Of a stretch of 21,333 bases of DNA, positions 6,913 to 13,862 are shown one piece after another. Origin of the DNA: Acidothermaceae bacterium (GTDB taxonomy: Bacteria > Actinomycetota > Actinomycetes > Acidothermales > Acidothermaceae). The translations under genes were made by a program, and so were the position numbers. The stretch lies in NCBI GenBank assembly GCA_025925185.1, contig JAICLV010000026.1, positions 1 through 21,333 of the forward strand, in the 5' to 3' direction. Under the pieces are notes generated by a model, which was not told the DNA's origin, made no database searches, and worked only from the letters and a program-made list of their open reading frames with translations. The stretch's first letter is position 1. Each line of letters opens with the position of its first letter.

Positions 6913-8964
6913 TCACCCCGCCGCCAGGTTCTGCAAGAACTTCAAGGCGACCGGTGCCGCGACCGTGCCGCCGCTCTTGCCCTCCTGCACGTAGACGGCG
7001 AACGCGACGTCGCCTTGGTAGCCCACCAGCCAGGCATGCGTTTGGGGCGGACTCGCCGACCCGAACTCCGCCGTGCCCGTCTTCGCCATCACCGGGCCAC
7101 CCGGTGCCCCCGCCAGCACGGTCGCGGTGCCCGACGTCACCACCAGCCGCATCAGCGCGCGCAGTTGGGTGAACACGGACGACGAGAGCGCGGTCGCGGG
7201 CGGAGCAGAGCACGACGCCGCCGCCGAGCCGCCGACCACGAGTTGCGGCGGGACGAGGCTCCCGCGCGCGACGGTAGCGGCGGCGATCGCGAGGCTGACC
7301 GGGCTCACCAACGTCGCGCCCTGCCCGAACGACGCCGCCGCGAGGTCGACGTCCGTCTTCGGCGTCGGCACGCTGCCGCGATAAGCCGTTGTGCCGAGCG
7401 ACCAACAGGCGCCGATGCCGAGGGCGCTGGCCGCGTCGGGCAGCGCCGAGCCCGCGACCTTGCTCGACAGGCTGATGAAGGCGGTGTTGCACGACTGGGC
7501 GAAGTCGGTCTTGAACGGCGGGTTGCCCAGCGCCTCGCCCTCGTAGTTGTGGAACGACCTGCCCCCGACGACCTCGACGGGCTTGCACGACACAGGCGCG
7601 TTGACGTCGAGCCCGCCTTGCAGCAGCGCCGCCGTGGTGACGATTTTGAACGCCGAGCCAGGCGGCACCTGGCCGAGCAGCGCGGTGTCGAAGCCGCCAC
7701 CGTCCGGGCCGTTCGCGACGGCGACCACCTGACCGGTGGAGATCCGCACCGCGACCAACGCGCTCGGCTGGTCGGGCACCGACGCGAGCGCCTGGTCGGC
7801 GGCGTTCTGCACCCGCTGGTCGAGCGTCGTGCTCAGCGGTTTCCCGTCAACCGCCGGCCGCGACGCGACGGCTGTCGGCAACGGCGCACTGCCACCGGAC
7901 GACGGATGCACGATGTCGACGCGGTACCCCGGCGTGCCGCCGAGCGTCTCGTCGAACTCCTTCTCGAGCCCAGACAACCCCGCGACGTCGCCCGCGACGT
8001 AACGGCCCTTGGACTTATCGACGATCTCGGCCGTCACCGAGCCGACACTTCCAAGCAGCGCGCGGGCGAAGTCGTGAGACGGGCTGAGCGGCAACTCAAG
8101 GTGGTGCAGCACCACACCGGGAACCGCGTTCACGGCGGCAGCGACCGGCGCGAAGTCGGGGTCGCGCAAAGTGATCACATCGACGAACTGGTCGGGCGTC
8201 GCCGCTTTCAACCGCTTCGCCAACGACGCTTCGTCGACGTGCGCGGCCGCCGCCATCTGCTTGGCGGCGGCGTCGAGGCCAACCGGGCCCGCCTTGCTCG
8301 GCTCGATGCCGACGTCGACAACCGGACGGTTCACGATCAGCGGCTGCCCGGCGCCGTCGAGGATCGTCGCCCGCTTCGCATCGACCTTGGTGTAGCGCAA
8401 CGTGTCGCCCGGGTCGAGGCTCGGCAACACCACCGACGGCAGCCAGTTCACCCGCCAGACGTCGTTCACGTCGTCCAACTCGACCGCGGTGTCGTAGCTC
8501 CAGGCCTGACCGGCGGGCAGCGTCCAGGTGACGTGCAGTGTGGCGCGATCGGCCTGGACAGAGTTGTCGTTCCCGGCGACGGGTGCGACGTCGCCAGCGG
8601 TCACCGCGACGGCGTCCGCCCGCAGGTTCTTCGTCAGCGTGTCGAACTCGGTTTTCACCTGCGCCGGCGTCACGTCGCCGACAAAGTCGACGCCCGAGAA
8701 GTCGCGTGCGCTCCACGCCTTCGCGAAGGTCTCCGCGGTCGCCGCGCTTTTTGACTTCCCGGACGACGTGGAGCCGCCGTTGCCGGATCCGCTTTTCTTC
8801 GAGCCAGCCCATGGTTGCCACAGGTACAAGCCGACTGCGAGGACGACGAGCAACACCACCGCGGCGGCGATCGGGCCGACGGGTGGACCACCACGCTCTG
8901 GTGTTCCGCGTCGGCCGCGTCGGCCGGGTCGGCCGGTCGGCAACGGCGCCTGGCGATAGCTCAT
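6913..8964 (-). CDS. Class B penicillin-binding protein with NTF2-like (MecA-N) domain
   Basis: The protein has 683 residues. A basic, proline/glycine-rich cytoplasmic tail precedes one membrane anchor at about 31-49. An NTF2-like domain of the MecA_N type covers about 74-180, and a PBP dimerisation-type region about 190-355. The transpeptidase domain has all three active-site motifs: S437-A-F-K440, S491-C-N493 and K628-T-G630. It should cross-link peptidoglycan at the outer face of the membrane. The MecA_N-plus-transpeptidase layout is common in actinobacteria and is sometimes linked with lower beta-lactam affinity, which cannot be judged here. GGGGG lies a few bases upstream of the ATG. It is the first gene of a probable PBP-DoxX-glycosylase transcript. 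Confidence 0.92.
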   Translation of the reverse strand: MSYRQAPLPTGRPGRRGRRGTPERGGPPVGPIAAAVVLLVVLAVGLYLWQPWAGSKKSGSGNGGSTSSGKSKSAATAETFAKAWSARDFSGVDFVGDVTPAQVKTEFDTLTKNLRADAVAVTAGDVAPVAGNDNSVQADRATLHVTWTLPAGQAWSYDTAVELDDVNDVWRVNWLPSVVLPSLDPGDTLRYTKVDAKRATILDGAGQPLIVNRPVVDVGIEPSKAGPVGLDAAAKQMAAAAHVDEASLAKRLKAATPDQFVDVITLRDPDFAPVAAAVNAVPGVVLHHLELPLSPSHDFARALLGSVGSVTAEIVDKSKGRYVAGDVAGLSGLEKEFDETLGGTPGYRVDIVHPSSGGSAPLPTAVASRPAVDGKPLSTTLDQRVQNAADQALASVPDQPSALVAVRISTGQVVAVANGPDGGGFDTALLGQVPPGSAFKIVTTAALLQGGLDVNAPVSCKPVEVVGGRSFHNYEGEALGNPPFKTDFAQSCNTAFISLSSKVAGSALPDAASALGIGACWSLGTTAYRGSVPTPKTDVDLAAASFGQGATLVSPVSLAIAAATVARGSLVPPQLVVGGSAAASCSAPPATALSSSVFTQLRALMRLVVTSGTATVLAGAPGGPVMAKTGTAEFGSASPPQTHAWLVGYQGDVAFAVYVQEGKSGGTVAAPVALKFLQNLAAG

Positions 8965-9057
8965 GCGACCCCCGCACGTGTGATGTCCGCCGCTAGAGCC
9001 TACGTGGTGCGGGTCGAACCGCTACGGTCACGGTTCGTGCGTGTTGTCAGCCATGCG

Positions 9058-9588
9058 ATGTCACTTCTGCGCCGCCCTCGCCTCATCGCGGCCGCGCTGG
9101 CGGTGGTGGTGGTCGCCGTGGGCGCCATCGACGTCCGGCTGTTTGTCGTGCCGCGATCCGAGCCCCCGGCGAGCAGCGACGCCTTCGTCGTGCTCGGCGG
9201 CGACACGTTCAGCACCCGTTTGGAAGCCGGGCTCAAGCTCGCGCGCGAATACCCTGACTCGACGTTGGTCGTCTCGACGCCAGGCCGTAGCCGCTGCCCG
9301 CGCGGGCTTGTTCCACGTAGCCGGTTGATCTGTTTCGACCCCGACCCGAGCACCACTCAGGGCGAGGCCCGCGAAGCCGCCCGGTTGGCGCTCGCCCACG
9401 GCTGGACGTCGATGACGGTGGTGACGACCGCTGATCAGGTGTGGCGCGCGCGGTTGCGCTTCAGTCGCTGCTGGAACGGCGATCTTCGCGTGGCGCAGGC
9501 ACCGACGAGTGTCTGGATCAGAATTCGCGAGGTGCCTTACGAGATGGGCGCGACCGTGAAAGCAGAGGTCTTTCAGCGATCGTGCTGA
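9058..9588 (+). CDS. YdcF/SanA-like DUF218 membrane-anchored protein
   Basis: The protein has 176 residues from the ATG at 9058. A basic start is followed by a membrane helix (LIAAALAVVVVAVGAIDVRLF). The DUF218 fold then shows SDAFVVLGGDTFSTRLEAGLKLA, a central S-T-T-Q-GEAREAA helix and a strand VVTTADQVWRARLRF. DUF218 proteins (YdcF, SanA, ElyC) act in envelope-related processes, but most have no known reaction. The start is uncertain: I see no Shine-Dalgarno sequence at 9058, and an in-frame GTG at 9037 lies eight bases after TACGGT (9023-9028), a -10-like hexamer, which would suit a leaderless message. It is divergent from the penicillin-binding protein gene and 74 bases before the lipoprotein gene. 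Confidence 0.75.
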   Translation: MSLLRRPRLIAAALAVVVVAVGAIDVRLFVVPRSEPPASSDAFVVLGGDTFSTRLEAGLKLAREYPDSTLVVSTPGRSRCPRGLVPRSRLICFDPDPSTTQGEAREAARLALAHGWTSMTVVTTADQVWRARLRFSRCWNGDLRVAQAPTSVWIRIREVPYEMGATVKAEVFQRSC

Positions 9589-9662
9589 GATCGCGTTGAA
9601 CGGCGCCACCCAACGACACGTAGTCCACACCGGACGGCCCGCAAACGACGTTGGGAGCGAAC

Positions 9663-10199
9663 ATGAGGACCACGCGATTCGGCGGGCTAGCGATTGTGGC
9701 GACGGTATTGGCGTTAGTCACGGCGTGCGGCAGCAGCAACAAGAGCGGCAACACCGGCGCCGCCCCAAGCCAGGCGGGTGGTTCGTCGGGCGCCGCGGCG
9801 GTCGTGCAGACGACGTCCGGATCGCTCGGCACGTATCTGACCGACGGCGCAGGCCGCACGCTTTATCTGTGGGTCGCGGACAAGTCCGGGCCCTCGATGT
9901 GTTACGGCGGGTGCGCGCAGGCATGGCCGCCGCTGCTCACGAACGGCGCGCCGACCGCCGGCAAGGGCGTCGACGCCAGCAAGCTGGGCACCACGAATCG
10001 CAAGGACGGCACGGCGCAAGTCACGTACAACGGCAACCCGCTGTACTACTTCGCGGAGGACACCGCAGCGAATCAAACCAAGGGCCAGGGCAACAACGGG
10101 TTCGGCGCGAAATGGTGGATCGTCGCGCCGGGCGGTGACGCGATCACCGGGTCTGGCGGCAGCGCCAACCCCAGTTCGAGCAGCGGCTTCACCTACTGA
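9663..10199 (+). CDS. Lipoprotein with two Yx(FWY)xxD secreted repeats (COG4315-like)
   Basis: The protein has 178 residues from the ATG at 9663, with GGGAG five bases upstream. The signal peptide ends in a lipobox V-T-A-C22. A Gly/Ser/Ala-rich linker leads to two secreted repeats, each opening with the family motif: YLWVAD, followed by MCYGGCAQAWPPL, and YYFAED, followed by KWWIVAPGG. The family is widespread in actinobacteria as cell-surface lipoproteins with no established function. A Ser/Gly-rich tail ends the protein. Its last seven bases overlap the end of the convergent PIG-L deacetylase gene. An in-frame TTG at 9651 is a less likely start because it would destroy the Shine-Dalgarno spacing. 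Confidence 0.88.
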   Translation: MRTTRFGGLAIVATVLALVTACGSSNKSGNTGAAPSQAGGSSGAAAVVQTTSGSLGTYLTDGAGRTLYLWVADKSGPSMCYGGCAQAWPPLLTNGAPTAGKGVDASKLGTTNRKDGTAQVTYNGNPLYYFAEDTAANQTKGQGNNGFGAKWWIVAPGGDAITGSGGSANPSSSSGFTY

Positions 10200-10873
10200 C
10201 GCGATACCACGAACAACTGCTCCGGCCGCTCGGCGTCGCGCATCGCCGGCTCGCCAAGACCGATGACCTGAGACGCGTACGCGCCGAGCGCCGCGCGTTT
10301 CTCCTCGGTCATTGAGAACTCGGACGGCGAAAGCTGGAATCCCTGCTGCCGCAGGGATTCCAGCCGGTCGCGAACGTGTTGAGGAGCTCGCGACCGATAC
10401 GGCACGTCGGCCCATGCGACCCAGTTCGCAACAAGGTCGTGGCCTTCGCGCAACAGCGTGGCGCATGCGTCGTGCGTCAAACAATGGTCCTCGTGCAAGA
10501 TGCCCAACGGAAAAGCGACCGTGTCGGCGCTGACTTCCCTTGCGATTGCGGCGATCTCTCGCGCCACGTCGTCAACGAGCGGCGGATCGGAACGGTATTG
10601 GCTGTCGAGAAACGCCAGCCAACGCGCGGTCGCACCTAACGCCGCCGCCGCCTTGCGGTCTTCTTCTCGGCGCGCCGCCACCACGTCGTCGCCGTCGGCG
10701 AAGCCGCACAACGCGTCCCACGCGGTCAGCGGACCGTAGCGGGCAGGCGCCCCTCCGAAGGCGGTGAGCAGGAGCGGCCCGTGACACGCGGCCAGGAAGT
10801 TGCCGGCGCTGAGCGCCGCGTCGTCCATATGAGGGCTGACGGCGAGCACTCGGCCGAGCGTTCCAACGTCCAC
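10193..10873 (-). CDS. PIG-L family (LmbE-like) zinc-dependent deacetylase
   Basis: The protein has 226 residues. The family motif appears as SPH15-M-D17-D18-AALSAG close to the N-terminus, and the second metal site is in ILH127-E-D-H130. PIG-L enzymes remove acetyl or other acyl groups from N-acetylglucosaminyl compounds; actinobacterial members include MshB, Mca and natural-product tailoring enzymes. Nothing here fixes the substrate. The usual proline in PHPDD is methionine (PHMDD). The start is GTG, 11 bases after the HAAS-domain gene, so it is probably the last gene of the PadR transcript. A 14-bp perfect inverted repeat lies within its coding sequence. Its 3' end overlaps the convergent lipoprotein gene by seven bases. 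Confidence 0.87.
   Translation of the reverse strand: MDVGTLGRVLAVSPHMDDAALSAGNFLAACHGPLLLTAFGGAPARYGPLTAWDALCGFADGDDVVAARREEDRKAAAALGATARWLAFLDSQYRSDPPLVDDVAREIAAIAREVSADTVAFPLGILHEDHCLTHDACATLLREGHDLVANWVAWADVPYRSRAPQHVRDRLESLRQQGFQLSPSEFSMTEEKRAALGAYASQVIGLGEPAMRDAERPEQLFVVSRQ
10333..10364. repeat. 14-bp perfect inverted repeat inside the PIG-L gene
   Basis: GCTGGAATCCCTGC (10333-10346) and GCAGGGATTCCAGC (10351-10364) are perfect complements with a four-base TGCC loop. In the PIG-L frame this encodes part of the stretch ESLRQQGFQLSP, about 50 residues from the C-terminus. Confidence 0.85.
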
Positions 10874-10884
10874 GGTCGCCGAAC

Positions 10885-11673
10885 CTACCGGGCGGCGGTG
10901 CGGCGCGGTTCCCAGGCGCGGGCCAGCGCGACTAGAGCCACCGCGGTCGCCGCCAGGCAGACCGCGCCGGAGCCGAGGTAATCACCCGGCCCGTGGGCGC
11001 CAGCGGTCATGGCGCGATCGACACCGAACGCGGTGAGCACCACACCGGCGGTGCCGAACGCGCCGGCCGAGACGGCACTCACCACAAGCGACGGCAGCTC
11101 GAGCGTGCGCGCCCGCACCCGCGACCACCAAAACAGCGCGACCAAAATCGCCAGGCCCAGGACGCCGACGACGAACCGCTGAAACAGCCCGTCGTCGCGC
11201 GCCTCGGCCAGATACGCCTGCGCGCAGTTAGCAGCCTGCGGGTGCAGCGACATCCAGTGCTGGCACGCGGACGCCGAATAGCTCGTGCCTGGAGGATCGC
11301 CGAACACGAACTGGGCCCCGAACGCCGACGTCAGCACGCGGTCGACGGCTCCACTCAAGCCGACCGCGAACAATGCCAGCCCGAGCAGGAAAAGCGCAGG
11401 AACGCGCAGGTCGGAAAGGACGGCGCGCGCCCTGTCGCGAGCGTTGACGCGGTCACAGGCGCGCGCGAAATCGGCGACCGGGCCGAAGTCGGCTAGCGCC
11501 GCGAGTTCGGCGTCGGCTGGTAGTGCGCCCGCCGCGACTCGGGCGTCGACGGCGTCGAGCAGGTGCGCCTCCGTCTCAGCGAGCACCCGCCGGGCGTGCC
11601 GCGCGGGCCCACGCAGAGAGGCGTACAGCTCGTCGAGGTAGCGCTCGATCAACTCACGCGGCTCGTCGGTCAT
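10885..11673 (-). CDS. HAAS-domain integral membrane protein paired with PadR
   Basis: The protein has 262 residues from the ATG at 11673. The first 70 residues form a helical HAAS-like domain (ELIERYLDELYASLRGPARHA...ETEAHLLDAVDA). Four membrane segments follow, starting near residues 94, 170, 198 and 236, with a cysteine-containing extracytoplasmic loop between the first two. HAAS proteins are typically encoded immediately after a PadR regulator and are thought to pass an envelope signal or to anchor the regulator. The ATG overlaps the PadR stop codon as ATGA, which indicates translational coupling and decides the start over an upstream in-frame codon at 11721. Confidence 0.85.
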   Translation of the reverse strand: MTDEPRELIERYLDELYASLRGPARHARRVLAETEAHLLDAVDARVAAGALPADAELAALADFGPVADFARACDRVNARDRARAVLSDLRVPALFLLGLALFAVGLSGAVDRVLTSAFGAQFVFGDPPGTSYSASACQHWMSLHPQAANCAQAYLAEARDDGLFQRFVVGVLGLAILVALFWWSRVRARTLELPSLVVSAVSAGAFGTAGVVLTAFGVDRAMTAGAHGPGDYLGSGAVCLAATAVALVALARAWEPRRTAAR

Positions 11674-11993
11674 GTCGCGGCCCCCAACACCGCCTGCATG
11701 CCGGTGGCGAACCGCCACCAACCGTCGCGTTGACGCGCCAGCGCGGCGTGCCCCTCACCGGTCAGGGAGTAGAGCCGACGACGGCGGCCACCCTCGGTCG
11801 ACCACGACGACGACAGCCATCCCGACTTCTCGAGTCGATGCAAGGCGGGGTACACGGTGCCCTCGGGCAGGTCGAACACGCCGTCGCTGCGCTCGCGCAA
11901 CCGGGTGATGACGTCGTACCCGTGCACCGGCCCAACCGCGAGCACCTCAAGCAGCAGCAGCTCGAGATGACCTTTGAGTTGCTCGTTTCCCAT
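11670..11993 (-). CDS. PadR-family transcriptional regulator
   Basis: The protein has 107 residues, a compact PadR. The winged helix is recognisable from ELLLLEVLAVGPVHGYDVITRL through LPEGTVYPALHRLEKSGWL to GGRRRRLYSLTGEG. PadR proteins are usually repressors that bind a dyad near their own promoter. Here a perfect 11-bp dyad overlaps both the predicted -10 element and the start codon, so autorepression is likely. No Shine-Dalgarno sequence precedes the ATG at 11993, and the promoter geometry predicts transcription starting at or next to that A, so the mRNA may be leaderless. The next gene, a HAAS membrane protein, overlaps it by four bases. Confidence 0.92.
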   Translation of the reverse strand: MGNEQLKGHLELLLLEVLAVGPVHGYDVITRLRERSDGVFDLPEGTVYPALHRLEKSGWLSSSWSTEGGRRRRLYSLTGEGHAALARQRDGWWRFATGMQAVLGAAT

Positions 11994-12015
11994 ACCTAGC
12001 GACTCTAGGTATGGG
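11989..12015. promoter_or_regulatory. Perfect dyad operator covering the PadR -10 element and start codon
   Basis: CCCATACCTAG (11989-11999) and CTAGGTATGGG (12005-12015) are exact complements separated by CGACT. The inner core ATAC...GTAT resembles known PadR-type operators. The left arm contains the PadR start codon on the minus strand and the right arm overlaps the -10 hexamer, a good position for steric repression. Confidence 0.8.
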
Positions 12016-12030
12016 AGCCGGCCCCGTCAA
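12002..12030 (-). promoter_or_regulatory. Promoter of PadR, probably leaderless
   Basis: On the minus strand TTGACG (12030-12025) and TAGAGT (12007-12002) are spaced by exactly 17 bases, close to the main sigma-factor consensus. Eight bases separate the -10 hexamer from the A of the PadR ATG, so the start of transcription is predicted at 11993-11994. The -35 element overlaps the stop codon of the SMR gene. Confidence 0.7.
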
Positions 12031-12356
12031 GAAGACGCGGTGACGCCCGCGAGGTTCAGCCCCACCACGCCGGCCAGGATCAGGCCGATCGAGACGAGTT
12101 TCACCGTCGACACCGCGTCGCCCAGCCAGACCATTCCGACCACGGCGGTGCCCGCGGCGCCCAGGCCCGTCCAAACGGCGTACGCCGTGCCGACCTCGAG
12201 CCGCTTCAGCGCGATCGTGAGCAAGCCAAAGCTGATCAGCGCGCACACCGCGAAACCGACCGTCGGCCAGATCCGCGTGATGCCGTGGCTGAGTTTGAGG
12301 AAGATCGCGAACCCGGTCTCGAAGATGCCTGCCACGATGACCATCGCCCATGCCAT
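12027..12356 (-). CDS. SMR-family efflux protein, SugE/Gdx-like
   Basis: The protein has 109 residues and four membrane helices, the standard SMR size. The essential membrane glutamate is E13 in GIFETGFAIFLK. The stretch LKLSHGITRIWPT and the motif VGTAYAVWTGLGAAG match the SugE/Gdx branch, whose characterised members export guanidinium or certain quaternary ammonium ions in exchange for protons. No guanidine riboswitch can fit upstream: the site-2 protease gene ends nine bases before it. GAGG lies six bases upstream of the ATG. It is probably co-transcribed with the protease and followed at once by the PadR promoter. Whether it acts alone or as a paired SMR is unclear; no second SMR gene is present. 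Confidence 0.87.
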   Translation of the reverse strand: MAWAMVIVAGIFETGFAIFLKLSHGITRIWPTVGFAVCALISFGLLTIALKRLEVGTAYAVWTGLGAAGTAVVGMVWLGDAVSTVKLVSIGLILAGVVGLNLAGVTASS

Positions 12357-12365
12357 GCATAACCT

Positions 12366-13670
12366 CTACCAGGTCAGGTGGCGCGGCGTCCCCGCAGTGG
12401 GCGGATCGACGTCGCCCGCCTCTCCAGGGTGATCCGACCCTGCAGCGTGGCTCGCCCCGTCAGTGCCCGAATCGACGTACGGCGGCGGGGTCGGAAGGCG
12501 CAACTGCGACAGCTGAATCGCGCGCGCGAAATCCGCGGGCGTCAACACGCCGACGGCGACGCCGTCGCGGACGACGAGCGCGTGGCCGGCCAGTCGCGCC
12601 GCGGCCAGGTTGCGGGTTCGGGTGGCGAGCCGAGGCGCGAGGTCGACGAGCGGCTCGTCCGGGTTCGTCACGGCGATCTGGTCGATCGGGGCGGCGACCG
12701 CCGAGAGCCGAACCGTGTCGCGGTCTTCCGGGCGGACGCCTGCCAGGTGCGCCAAGGCGACCAACCCGGCGGGCGTTCCGTCAAAACCCTGCACCGGCAG
12801 GACGGTGCGGGTGTCGCCGGAGCTTTGGTAGGCGTCGAGGAACGCCGCGACGGTGCGCCAAGCAGGCGCAGCTGGGAGGGGCTCGCCTTGGGGCAGCAGG
12901 TCGCGCACCGTGAGGCCGCTGAGCGCGCCGCGCGTCACCGTTTCGCGCGCCTCGGCGCCGGCGGCGCCGAACAGGAAGAACCCGATGAGCGCGGTCCACA
13001 CACCGCCGATCGCCGAACTGAACAAGAACTGCGCGACGCCGAGCCCGATCAGCAGCGAGCCCATCACCTGTCCGGCCTTGGCCGCGGTGACCGTGGCCCG
13101 GCCGCGGTTGCCGTGCCGGCGCCACAGCGCGGCGCGCAGGATGCGACCGCCGTCGAGCGGCGCGGCCGGCAGCAAGTTGAACACGCCGAGCATCACGTTC
13201 ACCCAGACGACGTAGCCGGCGACCGCGACCGCGACGTCGGGCGCGGACAACGCGCCGAGCGCGCGGGTCGCTCCAAGTGCGATCGCCGCGAGGACCAGGT
13301 TGGTCGCCGGACCGACAGCCGCGATGCGCCATTCCGCCCGCGGGGTCGGAGCATCCTTGCCGAGCTTGGCGACACCGCCGAACAGCCAGAACGTGACGCT
13401 CTCGACCCGGACGCCGTTGCTCCGCGCCACGACCGCGTGCGCCAGCTCGTGTACGAGCAGGCTTCCCAACAAGAAGGCCGCGGCGATGACGCCGCCCACC
13501 CAGTAGGCGCCGCTCGACGCCCCGGGCGCCGACGACGGCAGCAGGCCGGTGGCGGTCGTGAACGCGATCAGCATGAACAGCAGCAAGACGGTCGGGCTCG
13601 CCTGAACCGGAAATCCGGCGATGCGGAAGGCGTCCCCGTTGGAAGCTTTTTCCGGAGTCCGCTCGCTCAT
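12366..13670 (-). CDS. Site-2 protease (M50 zinc metalloprotease) with CBS domains, Rip3-like
   Basis: The protein has 434 residues. The zinc motif H74-E-L-A-H78 lies in the second hydrophobic segment. The third ligand motif N165-LLPAAPLDGG (D173) is typical of S2P enzymes, and several more membrane segments fill the region to about 240. Two CBS-like modules cover about 252-310 and 330-390, followed by a Pro/Gly-rich tail. M50 enzymes cut membrane proteins such as anti-sigma factors inside the bilayer. CBS domains usually bind adenosine nucleotides, suggesting energy-linked control. The layout matches mycobacterial Rip3-type proteins. AAGGG sits upstream of the ATG. No anti-sigma substrate is encoded nearby. 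Confidence 0.88.
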   Translation of the reverse strand: MSERTPEKASNGDAFRIAGFPVQASPTVLLLFMLIAFTTATGLLPSSAPGASSGAYWVGGVIAAAFLLGSLLVHELAHAVVARSNGVRVESVTFWLFGGVAKLGKDAPTPRAEWRIAAVGPATNLVLAAIALGATRALGALSAPDVAVAVAGYVVWVNVMLGVFNLLPAAPLDGGRILRAALWRRHGNRGRATVTAAKAGQVMGSLLIGLGVAQFLFSSAIGGVWTALIGFFLFGAAGAEARETVTRGALSGLTVRDLLPQGEPLPAAPAWRTVAAFLDAYQSSGDTRTVLPVQGFDGTPAGLVALAHLAGVRPEDRDTVRLSAVAAPIDQIAVTNPDEPLVDLAPRLATRTRNLAAARLAGHALVVRDGVAVGVLTPADFARAIQLSQLRLPTPPPYVDSGTDGASHAAGSDHPGEAGDVDPPTAGTPRHLTW

Positions 13671-13760
13671 CGCAGCCGCCCTTCACCTCGACACACATCG
13701 GCACGGCAAGTTCTGACGCCGCACCTCTACAGTCCCAACACCTGGCGGCGCAGTGGCCTT

Positions 13761-13779
13761 CCGAGTTGGCCAACCTCGG
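13761..13779. promoter_or_regulatory. Near-perfect dyad in the protease leader region
   Basis: CCGAGTTGG (13761-13769) pairs with CCAACCTCGG (13770-13779) with only one unpaired base. The dyad has no loop, which favours a protein-binding site over an RNA hairpin. It lies about 90 bases upstream of the site-2 protease start and next to the TTGCC-type palindrome at 13789. Confidence 0.4.
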
Positions 13780-13788
13780 GCGTCGTTC

Positions 13789-13805
13789 TTGCCGACGTCC
13801 GGCAA
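13789..13805. promoter_or_regulatory. Palindrome TTGCC-N7-GGCAA, copy A
   Basis: TTGCCGACGTCCGGCAA has six-base perfect arms and a five-base centre. It lies between the end of the PucR-type gene and the start of the site-2 protease. The first 15 bases match copy B (15057) at all but one central position. It is a candidate operator for the PucR-type regulator encoded between the copies, by association only. Confidence 0.55.
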
Positions 13806-13827
13806 ACAGCCCGTGCACGGTCGCTGG

Positions 13828-13856
13828 GGTCGCCACGAGGCACGCTACCGGCGACC
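13828..13856 (-). terminator. Stem-loop just after the PucR-type gene
   Basis: GGTCGCC (13828-13834) and GGCGACC (13850-13856) form a seven-bp GC-rich stem with a 15-base loop, beginning six bases past the minus-strand stop of the PucR-type gene. No U tract follows. It could be a terminator without a U tail, as often proposed for actinobacteria, or a chance dyad in GC-rich DNA. Confidence 0.35.
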
Positions 13857-13862
13857 GGCAAG

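Noticed and set aside
6844..8754. A 636-codon open frame on the plus strand opposite the penicillin-binding protein and DoxX-like genes
   Set aside because: It is rich in Arg, Asp and His with no recognisable domain, as expected for the antisense shadow of GC-rich coding DNA. The minus-strand frame has all catalytic motifs.
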